This document shows, in pieces, positions 26,963-35,486 of a stretch of DNA of 40,545 nt. Under the pieces are notes generated by a model, which worked only from the letters and a program-made list of their open reading frames with translations, searched no databases and was not told the DNA's origin. Position 1 is the first letter of the stretch; every line of letters begins with the position of its first letter. A program made the translations under genes and the position numbers. This stretch comes from an uncultured Pelagibacteraceae bacterium. GTDB taxonomy: Bacteria; Pseudomonadota; Alphaproteobacteria; Pelagibacterales; Pelagibacteraceae. The stretch covers positions 1 to 40,545 of the forward strand of contig CACHEF010000007.1 in the NCBI GenBank assembly GCA_902578775.1, read 5' to 3'.

Positions 26963-28378
26963 ATGAGTCTCGGAAAATATCTAAACAAAAATAAAATTGG
27001 AGCACTAATACTTATTATAGTGATTATAATTGCTTTTGGATTCGGTGGCTTTGGAGGTGGATTTTTGTCTAACAACCAAAATAATATTGCAAAAATAAAT
27101 AAAACTAACATCACTAAACAAGATCTTATTAATTTTATAAACCAAAGTGGAATTTCTGAAAAAGCAATACAAGATAACTTGAGTAATAATATTATTGAAG
27201 AACTCTTGTCTGGATTAATATCTACTACTCTATTGGATCTAGAAATAAAAGATTTTAATATTATGATTTCACAAAATTCTTTATCTAAAAAGATAAAATT
27301 TAATAAAAATTTTCGGGATGAAAGCGGTAAATTTCAGAGGTTAAAATATGAAAAATTTTTATTAGAAAATAATATATCGGCACCATTATTTGAAAAAAGA
27401 TTAAAAGACAGAGAAAAACAAAAAAAATTATTTGATTTTATAGGTGCTGGTACAACTACTCCTAAATTTTTGACTAAAAAGCTTTTTGAAAAAGAAAATA
27501 CAAAACTAGAAATAGAATTTATAGCATTAGAGGAATTTTATAAAAAAAAAAATCAAATTGATAATTTAGAAATAAAACAATTTCTAAATGATAACGAGGA
27601 TAAGCTTAAAATTGAGTATATTGACTTTGATTATGCGGTTATAAATCCAAAGAATTTAATAGGTGTTGATGAATTTAATCAGGCTTTTTTTGATAAAATT
27701 GATGAAATAGAAATAGGTATATCTAACAATTTAGATTTAGATTCAATTTTAGTTGATACAGATATCAAACTGATAAAGGTTTCTAATTTTAGATATACAT
27801 ATGATAAAAATGATATTGAAAAAAAAATATTTGAAGCACGAAGCAATGAATTCGACATTTTAGAAAAAGAAAATGATTATATTCTTTATAAAATCACTAA
27901 ATCAGAAAAACGTTCTCCAAATTTAGATGACGAGGATCTTAAAGAAGAAATTTTGGGACTAATTTATGAAAAAAATAAATATGAATATAATAAAAAATTA
28001 ATTGAAAAAATTGATAAAAATAAATTTACTATCGAGGATTTTGTTAAAATGGGAAATAACAAAATTGAAAATTTATATTTAAATTCAATTAATGATAATA
28101 AAAAATTTGATATAAAAGCAGTAGAACTTATGTACTCTTTACCGTTAAACTCTTTTACTTTGATAAATGACGAACAAAGTAATATTTATTTGGCAAAAAT
28201 TAATAGTAGGCAAAATGAAATAGATATTAGTGATGAAAATTTTAAGGAATACGCTACTAAAGAAAGCACTAATAATAGAAATAATATTTTAAAGTCATAT
28301 GATTTATTTCTTAATGAAAAATACAATGTTAATATAAATCAAGTAGCAATTGATAATATTAAAAATTTATTTCAATGA
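26963..28378 (+). CDS. ppiD: PpiD/SurA-N family periplasmic chaperone, parvulin region degenerate
   Basis: 471 residues. A single N-terminal membrane anchor (about 13-33) is followed by a Gly-rich stretch and a SurA-like N-terminal chaperone domain (about 40-165) with NITKQDLINFINQSG and LISTTLLDLEIKDF. Alphaproteobacterial PpiD is usually about 620-630 residues and contains a parvulin prolyl isomerase domain; I see no clear parvulin motif here, so the protein may be a chaperone only. It would help fold proteins leaving the Sec translocon. An in-frame run of 11 A lies at 27542-27552. Its stop overlaps the trpE start (ATGA). Confidence 0.78.
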   Translation: MSLGKYLNKNKIGALILIIVIIIAFGFGGFGGGFLSNNQNNIAKINKTNITKQDLINFINQSGISEKAIQDNLSNNIIEELLSGLISTTLLDLEIKDFNIMISQNSLSKKIKFNKNFRDESGKFQRLKYEKFLLENNISAPLFEKRLKDREKQKKLFDFIGAGTTTPKFLTKKLFEKENTKLEIEFIALEEFYKKKNQIDNLEIKQFLNDNEDKLKIEYIDFDYAVINPKNLIGVDEFNQAFFDKIDEIEIGISNNLDLDSILVDTDIKLIKVSNFRYTYDKNDIEKKIFEARSNEFDILEKENDYILYKITKSEKRSPNLDDEDLKEEILGLIYEKNKYEYNKKLIEKIDKNKFTIEDFVKMGNNKIENLYLNSINDNKKFDIKAVELMYSLPLNSFTLINDEQSNIYLAKINSRQNEIDISDENFKEYATKESTNNRNNILKSYDLFLNEKYNVNINQVAIDNIKNLFQ

Positions 28379-29835
28379 TAATTAATCGAAGCTTCAAAGA
28401 TTTTAAGTTTCGACATAGAAGCAAAAAAAATCAAATTATCTATACATCAAAAAAAATTAAAAATGACTCGGAAATTTTAAATTTGATTGACAATTTTTTA
28501 GTAGAAAAAAATAGCTTTATTTTTGAGTCTGTTGAAAAAGGTAAAATTAGAGGAAGATACACAATATTTGGAAAAAACCCTGATAAAATATGGGAATTTA
28601 ATAATCAAAATTCTTTTTTAATAAGTAACAATAAGAAAATCAAATTAAAAGAAAAGCCTAATCTTTTAATAGAAAAAATTATAGAAAACTTTAGATTTGA
28701 GACACCAAAAAATTTACCAAAAATTTGTTCTCTTATCTCTGGATATTTTTCATATGACTCAATAAGGTACATCGAAAAAATTCCTAATAAATGTAAAAAT
28801 GATCTTAATTTACCTGATGTTAGGCTTTTACGTCCTAGAACACTTGTTATTCATGATAATTTTAAGAAAGAAATATTTTTTATTAGAAATATCTTTAATG
28901 ATGAAAAAATAAAAAATTACAAAAAAAAATACGATGAAGTTAAATCTGAATTATTTAAATTAAAAATTCAATCTTCATTAAAAAATCATGAGTTTAAATT
29001 AAAAAAAGAAAATAGAAATATTAAAGTTAAATCAAATACAACTAAAAATAAATTCTTAACCATGGTTAATAAGGCAAAAAAATATATTAAATTAGGAGAT
29101 ATTTTTCAGGTTGTTTTAAGTCAAAGATTTGAGGCAAAATTGACAAAAAAACCCATAGATATTTATAAAAAACTGAGAATAACAAATCCCTCTCCTTTTA
29201 TGTTTTTCTTTAATTTTAGTGATTTTCAAATTATCGGAGCTAGTCCTGAAATATTAGTAAGATTAAGAAACAATAAAATTACTGTAAGACCTATTGCTGG
29301 AACAAGACCGCGAGGAAAAACGATAAAAGAGGACCGTTTCTATAAAAATGATCTTCTTAAAGATCAAAAAGAACTTTCAGAACATTTAATGTTGTTAGAT
29401 TTAGGAAGAAATGATGCAGGTAAAGTTTCAAAAATTAATACAGTCAAGGTAACGGAAAGCTTCATAATTGAGAAATATTCTCACGTAATGCATATTGTAT
29501 CAAACGTTATTGGTGAATATAATAATAAATTTTCAAAATTTAAATCTTTGTTAGCAGGTTTTCCTGCTGGTACCGTTTCTGGAGCACCAAAAATAAGAGC
29601 TATGGAAATTATCGATGAATTAGAAACATCAAAAAGAAAAGTTTATGCAGGAGGAATCGGATATTTTTCCGCTAATGGAGAGTTTGATACTTGCATAGCA
29701 CTAAGAACAGCTGTTGCAAAAAATAAAAAATTTTATGTCCAAGCAGGAGCAGGAATTGTTGCCGACAGTAAACCTAATAACGAATATGAGGAAACAGTTA
29801 ATAAAGCTAAAGCTTTAATAAATGCTTTAAAATAA
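28375..29835 (+). CDS. trpE: Anthranilate synthase component I
   Basis: 486 residues. It converts chorismate and ammonia to anthranilate, the first step of tryptophan synthesis. The N-terminal domain has FIFESVEKGKIRGRYTIFG, the region of the Trp feedback site. The C-terminal chorismate-binding domain has DIFQVVLSQRF, IAGTRPRGKT, LDLGRNDAGKVS, FPAGTVSGAPKIRAMEI and QAGAGIVADS. The order ppiD-trpE-trpG-trpD-trpC is compact with overlaps of 1-8 bases. I saw no leader peptide or attenuator; transcription seems to start upstream of ppiD. Confidence 0.97.
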   Translation: MIINRSFKDFKFRHRSKKNQIIYTSKKIKNDSEILNLIDNFLVEKNSFIFESVEKGKIRGRYTIFGKNPDKIWEFNNQNSFLISNNKKIKLKEKPNLLIEKIIENFRFETPKNLPKICSLISGYFSYDSIRYIEKIPNKCKNDLNLPDVRLLRPRTLVIHDNFKKEIFFIRNIFNDEKIKNYKKKYDEVKSELFKLKIQSSLKNHEFKLKKENRNIKVKSNTTKNKFLTMVNKAKKYIKLGDIFQVVLSQRFEAKLTKKPIDIYKKLRITNPSPFMFFFNFSDFQIIGASPEILVRLRNNKITVRPIAGTRPRGKTIKEDRFYKNDLLKDQKELSEHLMLLDLGRNDAGKVSKINTVKVTESFIIEKYSHVMHIVSNVIGEYNNKFSKFKSLLAGFPAGTVSGAPKIRAMEIIDELETSKRKVYAGGIGYFSANGEFDTCIALRTAVAKNKKFYVQAGAGIVADSKPNNEYEETVNKAKALINALK

Positions 29836-30410
29836 TGAAAATATTATTAATAGATAATTACGATAGTTTTACATTCAACCTTTATCATTATTTATCTTCA
29901 TTGAAAGTAAATGTAGATGTGGTTAGAAATGATCAAATTTCTTCAAAAGAAATTTTAAGAAAAAATTATAATAAAATTGTAATCTCACCTGGACCAGGTA
30001 ATCCTAATCAATCTGGAAATTGTCTTAACATAGTAAGATCTTTATATAAAAAGATACCCATACTTGGTGTTTGTTTGGGTCATCAAATAATAGGGCAAGT
30101 TTTTGGCTCTAAAATTGTACAAGCAAAAAAGCTAATGCATGGAAAAACTAGTAAAATAATATCTAAAAAAACTGGTATATTAAGAAATCTTCCAAAAACT
30201 TTCGAAGCAACAAGATATCACAGCTTAATCATTGATAAAAAGTCACTTTCTAAAGATCTAGAAATCACAGCTGAAACTAAAGATGGGTTAATAATGGGTG
30301 TGTGTCATAAAAAATACTCTGTTCATGGAGTGCAATTTCACCCTGAAAGTATTAAGACTAAGATTGGTATTAAAATTTTAAAAAACTTTATTAAAATTCA
30401 AGTTGAATGA
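29835..30410 (+). CDS. trpG: Anthranilate synthase component II, glutamine amidotransferase
   Basis: 191-residue class I glutamine amidotransferase that supplies ammonia to TrpE. The nucleophile is C80 in LGVCLGHQ; the partner His and Glu are H169 and E171 in VQFHPES. It begins LLIDNYDSFTFNLYHYL and has ISPGPGNP, both typical. A PabA role (folate) as well is possible, since many bacteria share the subunit. It starts on the trpE stop (TAATG) and overlaps trpD by 4 bases. Confidence 0.96.
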   Translation: MKILLIDNYDSFTFNLYHYLSSLKVNVDVVRNDQISSKEILRKNYNKIVISPGPGNPNQSGNCLNIVRSLYKKIPILGVCLGHQIIGQVFGSKIVQAKKLMHGKTSKIISKKTGILRNLPKTFEATRYHSLIIDKKSLSKDLEITAETKDGLIMGVCHKKYSVHGVQFHPESIKTKIGIKILKNFIKIQVE

Positions 30411-31399
30411 AAAAATTCATAGAAAAAATTAAGAACAAAGAAAATTTATCTTTTGAAGAGAGTAAAGCAGCTTTCGAATTATTAATGGAAGGCAAAGCTC
30501 AAGACCAAGAAATATTTGATTTTTTAACCTTTTTATCAGCTAAAGGTGAAGCTTCAGATGAAATAGCAGGTGGAGTTTTCGTTCTTAGAAACAAGTCAAA
30601 AAGAGTCAATGTAGAAAATTGTATTGATACATGTGGAACTGGTGGAGATGGCATGAATACACTTAATATATCCACTGCATCTGCTTTATTGCTTGCAAGT
30701 ATGGGTATTAAGGTGGCAAAACATGGTAATAAAGCTGTATCTTCAAAATGTGGATCAGGTGATGTTTTAGAAGCTTTAAATATAAAAATTAATTTAGAAC
30801 CAGATGATATTGAAGCTCAAATAAATAAAAATAATTTTGGTTTCATGTTTGCTCCTAATTATCATAGTGCAATGAGATTTGTCGGTCCAACTAGAAAAAA
30901 AATTGGAAAAAGAACTATATTTAATATGATTGGGCCATTAAGTAGTCCTGCTTTAGTGAAAAGACAAGTGGTAGGAGTATTTGACAAAAAGCTATTAGAA
31001 ATATTTGCAAATGCTTTAAATAATCTTGATATTAAATTTGCTTGGATTGTAAATAGTGAAGATGGTTTAGATGAAATTTCACCTTATGCTAAAACAAATG
31101 TTATTCAATTGAAAGATAAAAAAATTACTGAAATTGTTATTGACCCTAAGGAATTAAATATAAATGCAGATAAATTTGAGAATCTAATTGGTGATGATGC
31201 AAAATTTAATGCAAATAAAATTATAAATATATTCAAAGGAGAGGATAATGATTTTTCTAAAGCTGTATGTTTAAATGCTGCAGCAGGATTAATAGTAAAT
31301 GAAACTTATCAAAATTTTACTGATGCTTATCATAATTCAAGAGAACATATTTTATCAAATAAAGTAATTAAACATTTAGAAAAAATTCAAAATGGCTGA
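30407..31399 (+). CDS. trpD: Anthranilate phosphoribosyltransferase
   Basis: 330 residues. It joins anthranilate to PRPP. The PRPP loop is DTCGTGGDGMNTLNIST near residues 75-91. Further blocks are VAKHGNKAVSSKCGSGDVLEAL, FAPNYHSAMRF and FNMIGPLSSPA with the second glycine and Pro-rich site. The length is close to the usual 335-345. It starts at the trpG stop and overlaps trpC by 8 bases. Confidence 0.97.
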   Translation: MKKFIEKIKNKENLSFEESKAAFELLMEGKAQDQEIFDFLTFLSAKGEASDEIAGGVFVLRNKSKRVNVENCIDTCGTGGDGMNTLNISTASALLLASMGIKVAKHGNKAVSSKCGSGDVLEALNIKINLEPDDIEAQINKNNFGFMFAPNYHSAMRFVGPTRKKIGKRTIFNMIGPLSSPALVKRQVVGVFDKKLLEIFANALNNLDIKFAWIVNSEDGLDEISPYAKTNVIQLKDKKITEIVIDPKELNINADKFENLIGDDAKFNANKIINIFKGEDNDFSKAVCLNAAAGLIVNETYQNFTDAYHNSREHILSNKVIKHLEKIQNG

Positions 31400-32183
31400 A
31401 AATGTTCTTGAAAAAATAATTCAAAAGAAAATTGAAAAAATAGCAGATTTAAAAAATACTATTTCGTTAGAATCATTAAATGAGTTAATTAATACAAATA
31501 AAACATTTATTAACTTTAAAGAAAAAATTGAAAATAATATAAAGGAAGATAAATTTTCAATTATTGCTGAAATAAAAAAAGCTAGCCCTTCTGCTGGTGT
31601 TATTATAAAAGATTATGATCCTATTAAGATAGCTAATATATATAATGATAATAAAGCTTCCTGTTTATCAGTACTAACAGAAGAAGAATTTTTTTTAGGA
31701 AACCTGATACATATTAGTAAGATAAAGCAAAAAGTTAATTTACCAATTTTATGTAAAGATTTTTTTGTAGATAAATTTCAAATACCGTTAGCAAAAAGTT
31801 ATGGATCTGATGCAATATTAATTATATTAGCTGGTGTTAGTGATAAACTTGCTGATGATTTATATAATGAAGCACTAAAATTAAATATGTCAGTAATTGT
31901 TGAAGTTCATACTGTTGAAGAAGCTAAACGTGCTTTAAGATTTAAAGATGCTTTGATAGGAATAAATAATAGAAATCTTAAAACTTTAAAAACTGACATA
32001 AATACAACTTTTGATATTCATGATGTTTTAGTAAGTCACTCAGGTCCATTAATTTCTGAAAGTGGAATTAAAACAAAAGAAGAACTGCTAGAACTGTCAA
32101 AAAAAACATCTATTAAAACTTTTCTGATAGGTGAATCACTTTTGAAAAATTTAAACAATAATTCTATTTTTTCAGTACTTTAG
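31392..32183 (+). CDS. trpC: Indole-3-glycerol phosphate synthase
   Basis: 263-residue (beta/alpha)8 barrel closing the indole ring. Motifs are AEIKKASPSAGVI (catalytic Lys), CLSVLTEEEFFLG, LPILCKDFFVDKFQI, IVEVHTVEEAKRA, IGINNRNLKTL and SESGIKTKEEL. It is the last trp gene here; trpF, trpB and trpA are not in the window. It is followed by 88 bases containing the lexA control region. In many Alphaproteobacteria moaC and moeA come next, and here they do not. Confidence 0.97.
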   Translation: MAENVLEKIIQKKIEKIADLKNTISLESLNELINTNKTFINFKEKIENNIKEDKFSIIAEIKKASPSAGVIIKDYDPIKIANIYNDNKASCLSVLTEEEFFLGNLIHISKIKQKVNLPILCKDFFVDKFQIPLAKSYGSDAILIILAGVSDKLADDLYNEALKLNMSVIVEVHTVEEAKRALRFKDALIGINNRNLKTLKTDINTTFDIHDVLVSHSGPLISESGIKTKEELLELSKKTSIKTFLIGESLLKNLNNNSIFSVL

Positions 32184-32218
32184 ACTAATAATCCCCTATT
32201 TTACTTGTTTTTTTACTA

Positions 32219-32247
32219 TTGTGAATTGTAGAGAACTTTTGTAGAAC
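32219..32247 (+). promoter_or_regulatory. Putative lexA promoter overlapped by the SOS box
   Basis: TTGTGA (32219-32224), a 17-base spacer and TAGAAC (32242-32247) make a moderate -35/-10 pair. The -10 lies inside the SOS box, so bound LexA would block polymerase. It is a prediction from spacing and consensus only. Confidence 0.35.
32233..32247 (-). promoter_or_regulatory. LexA (SOS) box, alphaproteobacterial type
   Basis: GAAC-N7-GAAC (32233-32236 and 32244-32247) is the exact reverse complement of GTTC-N7-GTTC, the direct-repeat operator of alphaproteobacterial LexA. It lies 25 bases before the lexA start codon, so lexA is expected to repress itself and be induced by DNA damage. Confidence 0.85.
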
Positions 32248-32254
32248 AGATTTT

Positions 32255-32269
32255 GTACGATATTTGTTC
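32255..32269 (+). promoter_or_regulatory. Second, degenerate LexA box
   Basis: GTAC-N7-GTTC (32255-32258 and 32266-32269) matches the operator at seven of eight positions on the plus strand. Its centre is 22 bases (about two helical turns) from the first box, and it ends 3 bases before the lexA ATG. Confidence 0.5.
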
Positions 32270-32271
32270 TT

Positions 32272-32949
32272 ATGCTAACAAAAAAACAAAAAAACCTGCT
32301 TTTATTTATCAACAAGAAGTTGAGAAGTTCTGGTGTGTCACCTTCTTACGAAGAAATGAAACAATCACTTAACTTAAAATCGAAGTCAGGTATTCATAGA
32401 TTAATTAGTGCTTTAGAGGAAAGAGGGTTTATTAAAAGATTAGCACATAAAGCAAGAGCTTTAGAGGTTATAAAGTTGCCAGAAACAGCCTCAGCTAATG
32501 ACATTTACAATAATTTTTCACCAAGTGTAATAAAGGGTGGATTAGATGATGTTAAGGAAAATTCTAACGAAACAGAAGTTCCAGTTCTTGGAAAAATTGC
32601 TGCAGGAACTCCGGTAGAGGCTATTCAAAATGAGGTCTCGAGAATCCCATTACCAAGCAATTTAGAAAAAAATGGCGATTATTTTGGATTGAAAGTTCAA
32701 GGGGATTCAATGATTGAAGCGGGTATTAATGAGGGAGATACTGTTATTATTAAAAGAACTGATACTGCAGAAAATGGAAAGATTGTTGTTGCTTTAATTG
32801 ATGAACATGAAGCTATGCTTAAAAGAATTCGAAAAAAAGGTAAAGTTGTAGCACTTGAAAGTGCAAATAAAAACTATGAAACTAAAATTTTTGGGCCAGA
32901 TAGAGTAAAAGTCCAAGGTGTTTTAGTATCTTTATATAGAAACTTCTAA
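32272..32949 (+). CDS. lexA: SOS repressor LexA
   Basis: 225 residues. The N-terminal winged helix (1 to about 65) has [15 protein letters not shown] and [19 protein letters not shown]. The C-terminal self-cleaving protease domain has the Ala111-Gly112 cleavage site in [11 protein letters not shown], nucleophile S146 in [10 protein letters not shown] and K184 in EAMLKRI. RecA filaments trigger self-cleavage after DNA damage. The length fits alphaproteobacterial LexA (about 225-240). An exact SOS box lies upstream. It is 22 bases before gltX. Confidence 0.97.
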   Translation: MLTKKQKNLLLFINKKLRSSGVSPSYEEMKQSLNLKSKSGIHRLISALEERGFIKRLAHKARALEVIKLPETASANDIYNNFSPSVIKGGLDDVKENSNETEVPVLGKIAAGTPVEAIQNEVSRIPLPSNLEKNGDYFGLKVQGDSMIEAGINEGDTVIIKRTDTAENGKIVVALIDEHEAMLKRIRKKGKVVALESANKNYETKIFGPDRVKVQGVLVSLYRNF

Positions 32950-32971
32950 AAAAATAGTCTAAACCATTTTA

Positions 32972-34372
32972 ATGAAGAAAGTAGCAACTAGATTTGCTCC
33001 ATCACCTACAGGAGCTTTACATATAGGTGGGGTTAGAACAGCTTTATTTAATTGGTTGTATTCTAAAAATCAAAAAGGTGATTTTTATCTGAGAATTGAA
33101 GACACTGATAAAGAAAGATCTAAAGATGAGTATAAAGATCAAATAATTAAATCTTTAAAATGGATTGGTATAAACTATGATAACGAAGAATATATTCAAT
33201 CAAAAAAAATTGAAGATCACATTAAAGTTGCTATTGAATTATTAAATAGCGGCCATGCATATAAATGTTATTGTTCAAGCGAAGAAATAGAAGAACAAAA
33301 AAAAAGAGCAAGACAAAAAAAAATTCCTTATATTTATGATAGAAAATGGAGAGATAAAAAAGAAAATGATGCTCCAAAAGATATTAAACCAGTCATAAGA
33401 TTTAAAAGTAAAATTAATGGAACAACTATATTAAAAGATTTAGTACAAGGTGATGTTGAAATTGATAATAATACTATTGAAGATTTTATCATTCTAAGAA
33501 ATGATGGAACTCCAACTTATAATTTATCAGCATCAGTTGATGACCATCAAATGAATATGACACACATAATTAGAGGTGATGATCATAAGATCAATACTTT
33601 TAAACAAATTCAAATTTATCAGGCCATGAAATGGGACTTACCTTCTTTTGCACATATACCTTTGATACACACAATTGAAGGGAAAAAACTATCAAAACGA
33701 GATAAAGCCTCAACATTAGATGATTATTCTAAAATTGGCATAATGCCAGATGCTCTGAGAAATTATCTTCTTAGATTAGGATGGTCCTATAAAGATAAAG
33801 AAATATTCTCTCTAGATGAAAGCATTAAATATTTTAACCTAGAAGGAATTGGCAAATCTCCATCTAAGTTAGATATGAGCAGAATTTTATCAATGAATGA
33901 ACACTACATTAAGAATATAGATGAAAATGATTTATTTGATCAACTAAACGAGTACTGCAAATTATATAAAAGTGAAATCAAAACAGATAAAAAAGATAAG
34001 ATTAAAAAATCCCTAACCTTCCTAAAGAATAAAGCTAAAACCTTAGAAGATATATTTAATAATAGTAAATATATAATGTTAGATGAGGTTAATTTTAATC
34101 AAGATGACATTAAGTTAATTGATGATAAAGCCAAAAAAGTCATTTCAGATTTCAGTGCTCAATTTGGTAGTGTTGATAATTTAAGCAAAGAAACATTGGA
34201 ACCAATAATAAATAAGCTGATTAAATCAAATGAAACTAATTTTAAAGGCGTGGGACAGCCTTTAAGAATAGCTTTAACAGGTTCAAAATTTGGGCCGGGT
34301 ATATATGATATAATTATTTCTCTTGGAAAAGAAGAAGTAACAAAAAGATTAACTAGTAAGAAAATTAGTTAA
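32972..34372 (+). CDS. gltX: Glutamyl-tRNA synthetase
   Basis: 466-residue class I synthetase. The HIGH-type motif HIGG is at 17-20 in PSPTGALHIGGVRTALFNW, and the KMSKS-type motif KLSKR is at 239-243. YLRIEDTDKERS, the GluRS/GlnRS block, is present. The zinc-binding region contains CYCSSEE, partly conserved. Alphaproteobacteria often have two GltX copies and make Gln-tRNA via GatCAB, so this one may charge tRNA-Glu or also tRNA-Gln. It overlaps the convergent lpxB by 24 bases. Confidence 0.97.
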   Translation: MKKVATRFAPSPTGALHIGGVRTALFNWLYSKNQKGDFYLRIEDTDKERSKDEYKDQIIKSLKWIGINYDNEEYIQSKKIEDHIKVAIELLNSGHAYKCYCSSEEIEEQKKRARQKKIPYIYDRKWRDKKENDAPKDIKPVIRFKSKINGTTILKDLVQGDVEIDNNTIEDFIILRNDGTPTYNLSASVDDHQMNMTHIIRGDDHKINTFKQIQIYQAMKWDLPSFAHIPLIHTIEGKKLSKRDKASTLDDYSKIGIMPDALRNYLLRLGWSYKDKEIFSLDESIKYFNLEGIGKSPSKLDMSRILSMNEHYIKNIDENDLFDQLNEYCKLYKSEIKTDKKDKIKKSLTFLKNKAKTLEDIFNNSKYIMLDEVNFNQDDIKLIDDKAKKVISDFSAQFGSVDNLSKETLEPIINKLIKSNETNFKGVGQPLRIALTGSKFGPGIYDIIISLGKEEVTKRLTSKKIS

Positions 34373-35486
34373 TACTAATGAAGCTTCATCTGAGGATGAA
34401 GTTTTAGATCTAATTTTAGATAAAGTTTCCTCGCAATCATTGAGTTGTTTTTTCATTAATTCTGGATTTTTTAGAAAATAGACAACTGAATTATAAATTT
34501 CTTTAGAATTACACTCTTTCTGGATTAATTCAGGAATTATTTCTTTATCATTTATAATGTTAATAATGTTAGCAAATTTGACTTTAACAAGCATTTTGAC
34601 AATTAAAAAATTTAAAAAATTCATTTTGTAGATAATTATAGAAGGAACTTTTGCATTACAGATTTCAAGAGAAACTGTGCCAGATTTAGAAACTGCAAAA
34701 GTAGATCTATTTAGTATTTGTTTTTTTATATTTTCATCAGAAATAACTTCGACATTTTTTAAATTTATATAATTAATCTTTTCACTAATTAAATTCTTAT
34801 TTTCATCAGTTGCATGAAATACAAAAGTGAAATTATCAAATTTTTTATTCATCATATTTATGAAATCAATCAATATGGGTAAAAGTAAATTAATCTCGGA
34901 AGATCTACTGCCAGAAAAAAGAGAAATAATTTTTTTATCATTTGATATTATGCTAGATAGATCTATCTTATCTTTAGTTTCATGCTCTAATAATGGATGT
35001 CCCACAAAAGTATTTGGTATATTTTCTTTATCAAAATACTTTTTTTCAAAATCAAATAATAATAAAATATGATCTAAGAATTTTTTAAACTTTTTTACTC
35101 TGCCCTCTCGCCATACCCATACTTGCGGGGCCACATAATGGACAGTCTTGATGCTATTATTCAATTTTTTAACTTTTTCAGCAACTCTTAATGTAAAATC
35201 AGGACTATCTACACTAAATAAAATATCTGGATTAAATTTTATTATTTCATCTACAGTTTTATTTATTTTGTTCTTTATTTTGAAAATGTTTAATAAAACA
35301 CTAGTGAATCCAATGTAAGTAATTTCTTTAAGTTCAAAAATTGATTTTATTCCTAATGAATTTAAATGTACTCCACCCACACAAGAATATTCGATATTAG
35401 GATCTTTTTTTTTGTAGATTAGATATAACTTTAGAAGCAAGTTTATCTCCAGAGGGTTCACCTGTTAATATGAAAATCTTTTTCAT
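34349..35486 (-). CDS. lpxB: Lipid-A-disaccharide synthase, apparent frameshift near the N-terminus
   Basis: It joins UDP-2,3-diacylglucosamine and lipid X to form the lipid A disaccharide. Most of the protein is one open frame with FSVDSPDFTLRV, VHYVAPQVWVWREGR, FVGHPLLE, LFSGSRSSEI and SKSGTVSLEI, all LpxB blocks. The true start is the ATG at 35486: it overlaps the lpxI stop as ATGA and encodes MKKIFILTGEPSGDKLASKV, the family N-terminus. That frame hits TAA at 35399-35397 after a run of nine A (plus-strand T run 35405-35413). With eight A it would read NLQKKDPNIEYS and run on to give 378 residues, the normal length. A GTG at 35461 opens the downstream frame but would lose the GEPSGD motif. 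The indel may be a mutation, a sequencing error or bypassed by slippage. Confidence 0.88.
34381..34405 (+). terminator. Putative gltX terminator inside the 3' end of lpxB
   Basis: Seven perfect pairs (CTTCATC 34384-34390 with GATGAAG 34395-34401) enclose a TGAG loop. The stem can be extended by a G-U and A-T pairs and is followed by TTTT (34402-34405). It begins 9 bases after the gltX stop and lies within codons of the convergent lpxB. The short T run makes it moderate. Confidence 0.45.

Noticed and set aside
35449..35461. GTG at 35461 as the true lpxB start
   Set aside because: It opens the long downstream frame, but the resulting N-terminus (MNPLEINLLLK) is unlike LpxB, while the other frame gives a textbook N-terminus coupled to lpxI by ATGA.
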